A stretch of DNA of 64,000 bases from JBKPNX01 sp046732855 (GTDB lineage Bacteria; Pseudomonadota; Alphaproteobacteria; Geminicoccales; Geminicoccaceae), in assembly GCA_046732855.1 (NCBI GenBank), contig JBKPNX010000102.1:1-64000 (forward strand), in the 5' to 3' direction. The notes beneath the pieces were generated by a model. That model worked only from the letters and a program-made list of their open reading frames with translations, was not told the DNA's origin and ran no database searches. The translations under genes and the position numbers were made by a program. Below, in pieces: positions 8,656 to 17,942 of this stretch (position 1 is its first letter; the number at the start of each line of letters is the position of its first letter).

Positions 8656-10788
8656 TTATTTGGGAGGATTTGTATTCTGTTTCAATACACTTAAATCGTT
8701 CCCTTTGCTAGCCTCGTTGTGGCTGGCAGATTTTTGTTTTGGGAACTCGAATGTTGCTACGACCTCATGGCAGTTCGCCTTGCCGCGCTTCTCGACCTTT
8801 ATATGCAGATCGCCACCTTTTGCCGGCAGGTTTACCCACACGCCATCGCCGGGCTTGATCGGGCCACTCCAGATATCTTCATCGCTCAATTTGATTGACG
8901 CAGCTACGCCATCAGCGGCCGGACAGGTTTGGAGCGACTGCTGCGAGATCGAAAGGACGAGAGCAGATGGCGGGTCGCTGATCGATGGGTTAATGGGGAT
9001 AGTGGTCGATGTCGCGGTGTCGAATCCAGGATGAATGGAGAGTGTCCCGGGTCCGACTGAATAGATCGCCCCATCAACGTCGCCAACGACATCGGATCGC
9101 ATGGCTAGCGGAATGTCTATCTTCCTATGGTACCGCTGCGCATACTTCTCGCCAAATGCGCGCCTCAGCTCGTCGATAAACTGCTTCATCTCTGTGCTCG
9201 TGATCGGACGCGTGCGACGGAAGAGTTCGGCGGTTTGGCCTTCGGAGAGCTCGTAGGAGCCGACCTTCTCATAGGCCGCGCCGAATCCCCTTCCCGTCAG
9301 GATCATCTCGCGCGGAATGGTCACGTTCTTGAGCGCCTCTGGGGATTGGAGGCGCAGATCGTCGAAGCGCACCAAAGCATAGTCCGCCCGCAAATTATCG
9401 ATGCGGAAGAGCTCGGCTGGGCCGAAGTACGCGACGTAGCTGATATGCGGTTCGAGCGCGGGATCGAGGGCGGCGAGCAGGGCATCCGAAATCTCCATCC
9501 CCCACGAGTAGACGACAAGCTTGCCGTCTTTGCCGAGCAGGGTGTGCAAATCAGCCAGGAGGCGCTGGTACTCGCTGTAGTTGTCCAGGTGCAGCGGAAA
9601 GGTCGCGTACCTTGGGACGAAAGGTGCGATATAGCGACCCCCCTTGTTGAGCCCGGGCACAATGCTGAGGACGAACACGGCAGCACTAGCTGCAACGAAC
9701 GGCAACAGCCGCGCCGGCGCCGGCAGGAACGTGAGCCATTGCGCCAGCCAGCTCGCGGCCACGATGTAGGCCGGGAAGAGCCAGAATGCCACCGGCAGAA
9801 AATGGTGCTCTGCCAGCTGTTGCGTCTGGATGAAAAAGAGGAAGGTGCCGACGGCGGCCAGGAAGCAGAACATCGCGACCAGATTCCGGGTGACGAACGC
9901 GATCAATGCTCCGGTCACGATCATCGGAATGAAGTACCAGCCCAGCCGGCCGGGAAAAAGGGTCAGGTGCTGAGCGAAACCTGCCTGGTAGGCCGCGTTC
10001 AGGTCGGCATATGAAGTCACCAGGATCCGCTTAACCAAGTCGAGCTGAAACGCGAGGAGCAGGATGGTCGCAACCACGCCTGGCAGTGCGAGTGCGAGTG
10101 CTGTCGAGACAATGGCCTTTTGGCACGGCTTGCCGCTTCGCATCCGGCAGATGACGCCGAACACAAACACGAGGATCAGGAAAATGACGATGCTATAGGC
10201 GTACCAGCGGCGGAGGACGAAGGGCAGGTAAATAAGTATGCCGAGCAGGATGGCATCGCGGATAGATCGCCTGGACAGGAAATCCGTCTTCAAGATCAGG
10301 AGCGTCGCGAGACCAAGGGGAATGAGGCCGACTATGTCGACCATCCCGCGCAGGCTGGGGGTCCAAAACGGGACGTAGGTCAGCGCCATCACGAATATCA
10401 GAATGGCGTTCGTCATCGGCGCCGCGAGCAGGGCAAGCCGGGAAGTAACGACAACAACCGGAAGCAGGTAGAGCAGGCAGATCCCGACGATATAGGAAGT
10501 CCGACCGTCACCTGAAATTAGATAGAACGGATAGAGCAGCACGGCGGCGAGTGGGTTATAGTCAAGTGAGCTGACCTCTTGCCGGAACTGCGCAAACCAC
10601 GGAGCGCCCGAGCTGATCAGGTGTGCGTAGTTCTTGAAGTAACCCCAATACGCGCTATAGTCCCAAACATATGCAGGGTGCTCCGCGGAGACATAGCTCA
10701 TGCAAAAAGCGATGATCAGCGGAATGGCGACGAGCGCTGCGCTATATAGCCCTTCAGGTAGCTTGGAGAAGGTCGGCCGCATTTTCAT
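8656..10788 (-). CDS. Large polytopic membrane protein, paralogue of the protein at 6406-8574
   Basis: This 710-residue protein has about ten membrane segments in residues 15-400 and a soluble C-terminal domain. Its N-terminal region (YVSAEHPAYVWDYSAYWGY, about residue 32) aligns with YMSQESFVYFWDYSNFHG of the neighbouring protein. The next segments also match (GDGRTSYIVGICLLYLLPVV against DGSRLVYIVAVAVLYLVP), so the two are diverged paralogues facing each other. GC content looks lower here than in neighbouring genes. By analogy it may be a GT-C-type glycosyltransferase acting on a lipid-linked or surface glycan. No catalytic residue is proven. Confidence 0.75.
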   Translation of the reverse strand: MKMRPTFSKLPEGLYSAALVAIPLIIAFCMSYVSAEHPAYVWDYSAYWGYFKNYAHLISSGAPWFAQFRQEVSSLDYNPLAAVLLYPFYLISGDGRTSYIVGICLLYLLPVVVVTSRLALLAAPMTNAILIFVMALTYVPFWTPSLRGMVDIVGLIPLGLATLLILKTDFLSRRSIRDAILLGILIYLPFVLRRWYAYSIVIFLILVFVFGVICRMRSGKPCQKAIVSTALALALPGVVATILLLAFQLDLVKRILVTSYADLNAAYQAGFAQHLTLFPGRLGWYFIPMIVTGALIAFVTRNLVAMFCFLAAVGTFLFFIQTQQLAEHHFLPVAFWLFPAYIVAASWLAQWLTFLPAPARLLPFVAASAAVFVLSIVPGLNKGGRYIAPFVPRYATFPLHLDNYSEYQRLLADLHTLLGKDGKLVVYSWGMEISDALLAALDPALEPHISYVAYFGPAELFRIDNLRADYALVRFDDLRLQSPEALKNVTIPREMILTGRGFGAAYEKVGSYELSEGQTAELFRRTRPITSTEMKQFIDELRRAFGEKYAQRYHRKIDIPLAMRSDVVGDVDGAIYSVGPGTLSIHPGFDTATSTTIPINPSISDPPSALVLSISQQSLQTCPAADGVAASIKLSDEDIWSGPIKPGDGVWVNLPAKGGDLHIKVEKRGKANCHEVVATFEFPKQKSASHNEASKGNDLSVLKQNTNPPK

Positions 10789-11349
10789 TTCACGTTATGG
10801 TTATCTTGGCGCCATAGGATCTCGCCCAACGGGGCATTTGCTACCTCATTTAGCGCAGTCACGAGCTGGCAGCGAAACGCTGCTCCCAGGCTTGTATGCA
10901 CTATATACACGTCTTGATCTGGAGGTGCTCGCTAAAGATGCTAGTGCGCAAACATTTACACCTCGCTTCGGATCTTATGCCACGGTTCAAGCGCAGAGCG
11001 TGCGGTGGCCTGAGCACTTGCTCTCCGTGATCTCGCCGGGCCAGCTTGGTGTCACTTACAGAGTCACGCCTTTCGGTATTCATGGGTACGGGCATCTCGC
11101 GTCAGAGTAGGTTACGGCGTCTACCCGACCAGGTGGGATCCTAGTATATCTTTTAGCGCACTGTCATGGTTCGTCGATACATCGAGTGAGTGTCCCAACG
11201 TGATCATCGCCCTCTTGATCAAGCGGGCGTGGGCTGTTCACCGTGAAGCGGTCGCGTTCCAGCGCAATTGACGGCACAGGCTCACCACGTCACGTAACTG
11301 GACCGGAGCAAGATCAACGAGCATCGCGCAGACACGCCATGGCCCGCCG
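10789..11349. other. Gap with no supported gene
   Basis: About 560 bases lie between the start of the membrane-protein gene and the stop of the large fusion gene, both on the minus strand. The stretch is less GC-rich than its surroundings. It should contain the promoter for the gene starting at 10788. Small open frames here have no recognisable family features, and I see no RNA or mobile element. Confidence 0.4.
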
Positions 11350-14300
11350 CTATCGACCGATCCCGGGCACGTGGGTAGCCGCGATCTTGAAGCCTTGATG
11401 ACAGGCGACCAAGGTCACCAGCCTCTCGATTGCGTGTAGAAGCGTGCCGTCATAGGGCAAGGGTTCCGGGGGATAGTCTTCCCAGCTCAATCCGAGCTCG
11501 AACAGCGGCGCGAGCGCAGCCGTTCTCGCCCAGAACATCGTCCCGAGCGGGTAGAACAGCTGCTGCGGAATGGCGGAGTCGAGACTGAGACGGTCTGCCA
11601 GACACTTCAGGACCTTCGCTTCGCCAACCGGCCAGAGGTACGGGTCGCTGGGCAACACGAGGCCAAGGTCAGGATCTTCCGCAAACGACTTCAGGATCAG
11701 GTCCATCATGGGATGGTTCGGGCCAAGCAGATGCTCGCGACAGAAGTTACGCCAGATTTCGCCGATCCGTGGGTCGCCCAGCGCCAGACTGCGCTTGGTA
11801 TGGAGGTGGCCAAACACGTCATAGGCCGCCATGATCGTGTTGCCGAACGCCGTCAGCAGAGGCCCGACGTCACGACCGAGATTGGGCACGACCCGGATCT
11901 CGGCTCGGCTCACGTGGTATGGGTGGAGCGCGTCCTCGATCAACGGCACATGCTCGGCCTGCGACGTCGACACGAAGAGATCGCAGGATGCGTCATTGAC
12001 CGACAGGGCCCGAATGAACTCCCCGGCCAGCTCTGGGTAATAGACATGGAGGTGGACCGCCACCTTGAGCTGCTTGGCGTTCGGCGGTGTTACGCCGTTT
12101 GTTGGCCTGATCAGCGGGATGCACCAGTCCCCCCGCGGTTTGCCCTCACGAATGAACTGCGCCAGCGGGTTGACGAAGGGCTGCTTCGCCAGCTCGGGAT
12201 GGCGCTCGACGTAGATACCCGGATGAAACTCGGGGCACGGTCGCCGGTCGAGCGTGCCGTTGGCATGGCGGCGTACGAATGTTGATACGGCCACATTTCT
12301 TGGTAAGGGCGGGCGGTCCACATAGCTGAAGAACATGGCGTCGAACCAGGAGTCGTCTCTTATCGTGGCAGTATCCTCCAACTGTTGACGCTTGATGGCG
12401 GCGGCGCTCCGGCCGACCTCGTCGAGACGGTCTAGATAGCTATCCATGTCGAACGCTCGCGCGGCGAACGCCCTGACCCTGGCGGACACCTGCCGGCGAT
12501 ACGCCGGGTTCTCGCCCAATTCCCGGATGCGCGCGGCCGCGAGATCGATTGCGGCGTATGGGACGACGAGCTCGCGGCAGGCCGGCTGCTGGGCCAGCAC
12601 CTCGGCGACCCCGGACGCCCCCTGAAAGCACACGAGCGGCATTCCGCGGCGCATCGCATCAATCGCGACGTTCGGGAACGGATCGAGACGAGAACTCAGA
12701 AGAAAAATGTCCGCTTCGTCGTACACGGGTTCGAGTCGCGAGACCTCGTTCAGCATGACGAAATCCCCGTCCAGCCCCGACTTCTCGATCTGCTCGGCCA
12801 GGTAGGTTGAGTAATCGCGGTCGTTGATCGGGTCATAGCCGCCGCCGACCCAGACAAAGCGGAAACGGGTCGACGACGCCGCGCGCAGGACCGCTGCGGC
12901 CACCGCAATGAACAGGTCCACGCCCTTGCGGATCTGGACCCAACCACCTCCGATCACGACCACCGTCCCGGGCAGCGCAGTCTCCGGCCGGAGCGCATCC
13001 GTGATTCGTTGGAGTTCCGCGTCGGCGGCGGATTGAGTTGTGGGGATACTGACCTGGCCCTGCGGCGCGATGTGCACGCGGCGTGATGCCAGGGACGGAA
13101 ACTGGCGCACGACGCTGTCCCAGACGACTTGCGCGGAGCAAACGACCTCGGTGGCCTTGGTAATCGCAGCGTGCAAGTCGCCCAACGGGCGGACGTATGC
13201 GGCGAATTCGTGGATCAGGAGAACCGTCGCCACGTCGGCTTGCTCAAAGGGCGTCAACACTTCGCGCGACTCGATGCTGTTCACGATTGCATAACGCGGG
13301 CGGTAGATCTCGCATACTCGGTGCACCAGCGGATGCACCGCGGGCGTCAGCCGGTATTTGTCACCGACCGGCCCCATGATCGCCGTCGCGGCGCTTCTGA
13401 AGCTGTCGATGAGGTCGCCGCGACCGAGCACGATCGCGACGACGTTGTATTTCGTGCGCAGGCCCTCGATGATGTTCAGGGCCAGGATCGGGGCGCCGGT
13501 GCGTGATGCCTCGTGCGAGACGACGACCACGGTCTGTTTGGCCGGATCATATCCGTTATCCATGACCTCGGCGTCAACTCGCGGCGCCGTACCGAAGCGC
13601 CCTTCGTGCCGACCGTAGTCGAGATAATGTCGAAGCGGATCGACACCGGCGGCAGCCACGTCGGGATACTGCTTGAGATACCAATTCGCATCGAAAGCCA
13701 GCTTGCCGGACCGTGCCTTTTTTTTCCTGAGTTTTTTGGTGAGGATAATGATTGCCCGCAGTGGCCTTGTCGCTTGCCAGCTGAAAGACCGCTTGATCTT
13801 GGCCAGACTACGTTTAGCCGAGGCAAGCTCCTTGTGTGCCTGCTCGAGCTGATGGCGAAGCGTACTCGCCTCGACTGTCCGCGCCGCTGTCTCGGCAACC
13901 TTCTCGTCAAGCGCAGCCGCGAGTTTGTTGACCTCGACTGTTCGCGCCGCTGTCTCGGCAACCTTCTCGTCAAGCGCAGCCGCGAGTTTGTTGACCTCGA
14001 CTGTTCGCGCCGCTGTCTCGGCAACCTTCTCCTCAAGCGCAGTCGCGAGTTGGTTAACCTCGGCCTTGTTTGCACCAAGATCGCTCATCAGCCGTCTAAG
14101 ATAGCTGACATCCTGATATACTCCCCAGCGAATCAGGGGTAGCGGAGTATCCGAAGCGACAGCCAGGAGATAAACCCCCTTCAGGACTCGCGCCGATTGC
14201 TTCAACTCCCCGGTGGATCCCCGGTCAAAGACCTGCATCGGGACGGGGATATCAGTCCCATTGGCGGGCTCAGGCAGAAGCAGCGACCCTGCGGCGGCTT

Positions 14301-14877
14301 TCTGACAGCCGAATTCGACATAGCTGAAGTATTTCTTGATTAGTCTATGGAACTCTTCTTTATCCAATTCTTTTATGTGGAAGGTGTTTTGCGTCGGCCC
14401 TCCTTCTGAATACACATCGCGGTCGGGTGAGGAGATGACAAGAAGGCCATCCGCCTTCAATACGCGCTTAATCTCACGCAGGAAAGCTTCGTGCTCGGCA
14501 AAGTGTTCGATGGTTTCGAAGCTGACGACAACGTCCATAGACCCGTCCGCAATCGGAATCCGGGTCGCGGAGCCGCACTTATATGAAAGATTGTGAGATG
14601 CATAGGTCTGGTTAGCGAACTGCACACTTTCCGCATCTACATCAACACCGACGACAGTACGTGCTACCTGAGCGAGCAGCGCACTCCCATACCCTTCACC
14701 TGACGCCACATCGAGCACATCTTTTCCCGTACATAGCTGCCGCGCGAATAAATAACGGTGGAGATGCTCGTGCTCGATCTCCCCTTCGACTCCCGGCGTA
14801 AAGCGTTCACCCGTGAACTGCATGGGGTGCTCTGGCGTGGGAAGGCTCGGGACCTTGGTTTCGGCCAGGTCGCTCAT
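11350..14877 (-). CDS. Multidomain methyltransferase / glycosyltransferase / RgpF-like fusion
   Basis: This 1175-residue protein joins several polysaccharide-synthesis domains. Residues about 20-200 are a SAM methyltransferase (VLDVASGEGYGSALL, then VVGVDVDAES, then DVVSFETIEHF). Residues about 265-375 are an alanine/glutamate-rich coiled coil containing three 21-residue repeats. A YLKQYPDVAAAGVDPLRHYL module, common beside glycosyltransferases, lies near 405-440. A GT4-like domain spans about 445-830 (VVVIGGGWVQIRKGVDLF and DIFLLSSRLDPFPNVAIDA). The last 250 residues resemble rhamnan-synthesis protein RgpF (VVPNLGRDVGPLL, then VFGHLHTKRS). It probably extends and methylates a rhamnose-containing chain at the cytoplasmic face. 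The divergent epimerase gene starts 96 bases upstream. Confidence 0.85.
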   Translation of the reverse strand: MSDLAETKVPSLPTPEHPMQFTGERFTPGVEGEIEHEHLHRYLFARQLCTGKDVLDVASGEGYGSALLAQVARTVVGVDVDAESVQFANQTYASHNLSYKCGSATRIPIADGSMDVVVSFETIEHFAEHEAFLREIKRVLKADGLLVISSPDRDVYSEGGPTQNTFHIKELDKEEFHRLIKKYFSYVEFGCQKAAAGSLLLPEPANGTDIPVPMQVFDRGSTGELKQSARVLKGVYLLAVASDTPLPLIRWGVYQDVSYLRRLMSDLGANKAEVNQLATALEEKVAETAARTVEVNKLAAALDEKVAETAARTVEVNKLAAALDEKVAETAARTVEASTLRHQLEQAHKELASAKRSLAKIKRSFSWQATRPLRAIIILTKKLRKKKARSGKLAFDANWYLKQYPDVAAAGVDPLRHYLDYGRHEGRFGTAPRVDAEVMDNGYDPAKQTVVVVSHEASRTGAPILALNIIEGLRTKYNVVAIVLGRGDLIDSFRSAATAIMGPVGDKYRLTPAVHPLVHRVCEIYRPRYAIVNSIESREVLTPFEQADVATVLLIHEFAAYVRPLGDLHAAITKATEVVCSAQVVWDSVVRQFPSLASRRVHIAPQGQVSIPTTQSAADAELQRITDALRPETALPGTVVVIGGGWVQIRKGVDLFIAVAAAVLRAASSTRFRFVWVGGGYDPINDRDYSTYLAEQIEKSGLDGDFVMLNEVSRLEPVYDEADIFLLSSRLDPFPNVAIDAMRRGMPLVCFQGASGVAEVLAQQPACRELVVPYAAIDLAAARIRELGENPAYRRQVSARVRAFAARAFDMDSYLDRLDEVGRSAAAIKRQQLEDTATIRDDSWFDAMFFSYVDRPPLPRNVAVSTFVRRHANGTLDRRPCPEFHPGIYVERHPELAKQPFVNPLAQFIREGKPRGDWCIPLIRPTNGVTPPNAKQLKVAVHLHVYYPELAGEFIRALSVNDASCDLFVSTSQAEHVPLIEDALHPYHVSRAEIRVVPNLGRDVGPLLTAFGNTIMAAYDVFGHLHTKRSLALGDPRIGEIWRNFCREHLLGPNHPMMDLILKSFAEDPDLGLVLPSDPYLWPVGEAKVLKCLADRLSLDSAIPQQLFYPLGTMFWARTAALAPLFELGLSWEDYPPEPLPYDGTLLHAIERLVTLVACHQGFKIAATHVPGIGR
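13869..14057 (-). repeat. Three tandem 63-bp repeats encoding a 21-residue coiled-coil unit
   Basis: Units begin at about 13869, 13932 and 13995, each 63 bases long. Two are nearly identical and the third has a few substitutions. They encode the unit EVNKLAAALDEKVAETAART plus one valine, with the copy nearest the N terminus diverged. The length is a multiple of three, so unit gain or loss would change the length of the coiled coil in the fusion protein without breaking the frame. Confidence 0.9.
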
Positions 14878-14973
14878 CTCACCAGATATTTCAACTTAAA
14901 CCACCCTCACACAAACTCCTGTACGTCCGCCATCCCGCTATGGCAGCCTGCCACCGGAGTGGGGTGCCTACGG

Positions 14974-15894
14974 ATGATACTGTTGATCGGCGGCAACGGG
15001 TTCATCGGCCGGCACGTTGCCGCGCGGGTGCATGATCGGGGCCTCACCGCGGTGGTCGTCACCCGGCGCGGCAGGGCAGGGGAGGCAGATGGCGGCGGCA
15101 CGGCGCCGGTCGTCGATGCCGAGGCGTTCGCAGGGGTCGCGGGCGACCGCTTGCTGGCCGAAGCCGAAGCGATTGTTTATCTGGCGAGCGGCAGCGTGCC
15201 CTCGACCTTCGCGGCGGAGCCGTGGCGCGAGATCCCGGTCAATGTCGACCCGGCCGCCCGCCTTTTTGCGCGGTGCGCAGCGACGAATCGGTCCGCTAAG
15301 CTCGTTCTGATCTCCTCGGGCGGCACTGTCTATGGCCGAACATCGGGCGCACCCGTGCCCGAGGACGCGCCGACCCGACCGATCTCGGGCTACGGGTTGG
15401 GCAAGCTGATGATCGAGCAGGCGCTTGCTTTCGTCGGCCGAACGCAAGGCTTGGCTTATAGCGTGCTGCGGGTCTCGAATGCGGTGGGCCGTTGGCAGAA
15501 CAGCAACGCGCAGGGCATCGTCTCGATCGCCCTGCGTGCGGTGCGTAGTGGCACGCCGATCGACCTTTACGGGGGCGGCTTGCAGGTCCGGGACTATATC
15601 GACGCGGACGATGTCGCCGACGCGGTGCTGGCGGCCTGCCTGGATCGACGCCACGTGGATCGGATCTGGAACGTCGGTTCCGGAATCGGACGCTCCGTGG
15701 CCGAGATGATCCGCTTGGTCGGGGAGGTTACCGGACGGCGGGTGCCCGTCCGGCATCTGCCCGCCCGCTCGATCGACGTCCCCGCCATCGTGCTCGACTG
15801 CATGCGAATCCGATCCGACCTCGACTGGGCGGCCATCCGTCCGATCGAGGCGACGATCGCCGAGGTCTGGCGTTCGATGGGCCGCGGACGCTAG
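14974..15894 (+). CDS. NAD-dependent epimerase/dehydratase (extended SDR)
   Basis: This 306-residue extended short-chain dehydrogenase probably interconverts a nucleotide sugar (UDP-glucose 4-epimerase-like). MILLIGGNGFIGRHV is the GGxGFIG NAD-binding loop at residue 1. LISSGGTVYG carries the catalytic serine/threonine region, and YGLGK (about residue 140) is the YxxxK pair. GGGLQVRDYIDADDVADA matches the family's conserved RDYIhvdD block. ATG 14974 is preferred over the in-frame start at 14758 because the Rossmann loop then begins directly. It converges on rfbA, 121 bases away. The exact nucleotide sugar is unknown. Confidence 0.88.
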   Translation: MILLIGGNGFIGRHVAARVHDRGLTAVVVTRRGRAGEADGGGTAPVVDAEAFAGVAGDRLLAEAEAIVYLASGSVPSTFAAEPWREIPVNVDPAARLFARCAATNRSAKLVLISSGGTVYGRTSGAPVPEDAPTRPISGYGLGKLMIEQALAFVGRTQGLAYSVLRVSNAVGRWQNSNAQGIVSIALRAVRSGTPIDLYGGGLQVRDYIDADDVADAVLAACLDRRHVDRIWNVGSGIGRSVAEMIRLVGEVTGRRVPVRHLPARSIDVPAIVLDCMRIRSDLDWAAIRPIEATIAEVWRSMGRGR

Positions 15895-16015
15895 GCGAAC
15901 GGCACGGGCAGGAAGGAACGTAGTAGTCTTGAAAGTAGGGAGCCGCGGGAGCCGAAACGGCCGCACGGCTGTCGGGTTCCCGAACCCCACCGATCGCACT
16001 TCCGCCGAATCCGGG

Positions 16016-16918
16016 TCAGGCCGCCGTTGACGCGGTCGGGTTCAGCGCCTCGTGCTCGCGCAGAATGCCGTCGAGATAGCGGCCATAGGCGCTGTTGCGC
16101 AATGGCTGGGCGAGGCGGCGGAGCTGGGTCGCGCCGATCAGGCCGGTCTGGAAGGCGACTTCCTCGATGCAGGCGATCTTCAGGCCCTGGCGCTCCTCCA
16201 CCGTCTGCACGAAGGTCGCGGCGTGGAGCAGCGAGTCGCAGGTACCGGTGTCGAGCCAGGCGAAGCCGCGCCCCATGCACTCGACCTGCAGGCTCCTATC
16301 CTCGAGATACAACCGATTGAGGTCGGTGATCTCGAGTTCGCCGCGCGCCGATGGCGATAACCGAGCGGCAAAATCTGCAGCGCGGCCGTCATAGAAGTAG
16401 AGGCCGGTGATGGCGTAGTTCGACCGGGGGCGCAGCGGCTTCTCCTCCAGACTGATGGCGCGGCCGTGGCCGTCGAACTCGACCACGCCGTAGCGCTCGG
16501 GATCGCTCACCCGGTAGGCGAAGATGGTCGCGCCGCGCTCGCAACGGGCGGCGTGCCGCAGCAGCTCCGGCAGGCCATGGCCGAAAAAGATGTTGTCGCC
16601 AAGGATGAGGCAGCAGCGCTCACCGCCGACGAAGTCATGGCCGATCAGCAAGGCCTGAGCAAGGCCCTCGGGCCGGGGCTGCGCGGCGTAGGAAAGCTTG
16701 AGCCCCCACTGCCGACCGTCCTGGAGCAGCGCCTGGAAAGCCGGCCGGTCGTGGGGCGTGGTGATGATCAGGATGTCCGTGATTCCCGCCAGCATCAGGG
16801 TCGAGAGCGGGTAGTAGATCAACGGCTTATCGTACACCGGCAGCAGCTGCTTGCTGGTCGAGCGGGTGATCGGATACAGCCGGGTGCCGGACCCGCCTGC
16901 GAGGATGATGCCCTTCAT
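16016..16918 (-). CDS. rfbA: Glucose-1-phosphate thymidylyltransferase
   Basis: This enzyme makes dTDP-glucose from glucose-1-phosphate and dTTP, the first step to dTDP-L-rhamnose. The 300-residue protein has the family length and all main motifs: MKGIILAGGSGTRLYP (nucleotide-binding loop), SKQLLPVYDKPLIYYPLS, LGDNIFFG (about residue 108), LEEKP and GFAWLDTGT (about 220). ATG 16918 gives the canonical MKGIILAGG start. ATG 16939 is an alternative. It is the last gene of the minus-strand order rfbC-rfbB-rfbD-rfbA, 94 bases after rfbD. Confidence 0.96.
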   Translation of the reverse strand: MKGIILAGGSGTRLYPITRSTSKQLLPVYDKPLIYYPLSTLMLAGITDILIITTPHDRPAFQALLQDGRQWGLKLSYAAQPRPEGLAQALLIGHDFVGGERCCLILGDNIFFGHGLPELLRHAARCERGATIFAYRVSDPERYGVVEFDGHGRAISLEEKPLRPRSNYAITGLYFYDGRAADFAARLSPSARGELEITDLNRLYLEDRSLQVECMGRGFAWLDTGTCDSLLHAATFVQTVEERQGLKIACIEEVAFQTGLIGATQLRRLAQPLRNSAYGRYLDGILREHEALNPTASTAA

Positions 16919-17012
16919 GGGTGCCTTGACCGTTTTCATTGGAGCACGGGCCCGCCCGAAACCGAACCTCGATCTTGTAGCACCCTCGCGAGGTCGTTCC
17001 AAGATCGAACGG

Positions 17013-17942
17013 CTATGGTCCGGTTGAGGGGCCGATCCGTTCCGGCGGTAGGCGCGTCGCGAGGAGTTCTCGCACCACCACGTCCAGCCGCGCGGTCCAC
17101 GGCCGACGCGGCAGAGCAAAGGTACGCTCGAAGCGGGTGCAGTCGAGGATCGAGGTCGCGGGTCGCCGCGCCGGCGTCGGGTAGTCGGCGGTGGCGATCG
17201 GCGTCACTTCCGGGCGGCGGCCCCAAAACGGTGCGGCGCGCTCGAAGATCGCCCGGGCGAAGCCGCACCAACTGGTCGAGCCGTGGCCGGCGAAGTGGTA
17301 GGTGCCGGATTCATTCGGGCGCGGGCCGATCAGCAGCTGGTGCGCGATGCCGAGGATGGCCTCGGCGACATCGGCCGCCCCGGTGGGGCAGCCCCACTGG
17401 TCGGCGACCACGTCGAGCCGCTCGCGCTCGCGCCCAAGACGTAGCATCGTTTTGACGAAATTCGTCCCATGTACGCCGAACACCCAGGAGGTGCGGAGGA
17501 TCACATGGTGGTCGAGCCGCTCGCGGACGGCCTGCTCGCCCGCTGCCTTGCTCGCCCCGTAGACCCCCAGCGGCCGGACCGCATCGTCTTCGGTGTAGGC
17601 CGCCGGTTTGGCGCCGTCGAACACGTAGTCGGTGGAGAGATGGACGAGCCAAGCCCCGGCCGCGGCCGCGGCTTCGGCCAGATGGGCCGGACCATCGGCG
17701 TTGACGGCGAATGCCGCGTCCGGCTCCGATTCCGCGTGATCGACCGCGGTGTAGGCGGCGGCGTTGACGATCAGCATCGGCCGGTAGCGGTCGACGATGC
17801 GGCGCACCGCATCCCGATCCGTCACGTCGAGATCGACGTGGCTGAGCCCGATCAGCGACAAGCCTGCGCGCCGCGCCTCAATCAGTTCGCGACCGATCTG
17901 GCCGCGGCAACCTGTGATCAGGACAGTCGCGTCGGCGGTCAT
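17013..17942 (-). CDS. rfbD: dTDP-4-dehydrorhamnose reductase
   Basis: This enzyme reduces dTDP-4-dehydro-L-rhamnose to dTDP-L-rhamnose with NAD(P)H, the last step of the pathway. The 309-residue protein shows ITGCRGQIGREL (cofactor loop), VNAAAYTAVDHAESEPDAA, LSTDYVFDG (about residue 105) and YGASKAAGE (YxxxK, about 130). HFAGHGSTSWCGFARAIF follows near residue 220. The start at 17942 overlaps the rfbB stop as ATGA, indicating translational coupling. A longer frame to 18011 is rejected because the extra residues lie inside rfbB. Confidence 0.95.
   Translation of the reverse strand: MTADATVLITGCRGQIGRELIEARRAGLSLIGLSHVDLDVTDRDAVRRIVDRYRPMLIVNAAAYTAVDHAESEPDAAFAVNADGPAHLAEAAAAAGAWLVHLSTDYVFDGAKPAAYTEDDAVRPLGVYGASKAAGEQAVRERLDHHVILRTSWVFGVHGTNFVKTMLRLGRERERLDVVADQWGCPTGAADVAEAILGIAHQLLIGPRPNESGTYHFAGHGSTSWCGFARAIFERAAPFWGRRPEVTPIATADYPTPARRPATSILDCTRFERTFALPRRPWTARLDVVVRELLATRLPPERIGPSTGP

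Noticed and set aside
13869..14057. CRISPR array
   Set aside because: The repeats are adjacent, without spacers, have a period of 63 bases, and are in frame inside a coding gene.
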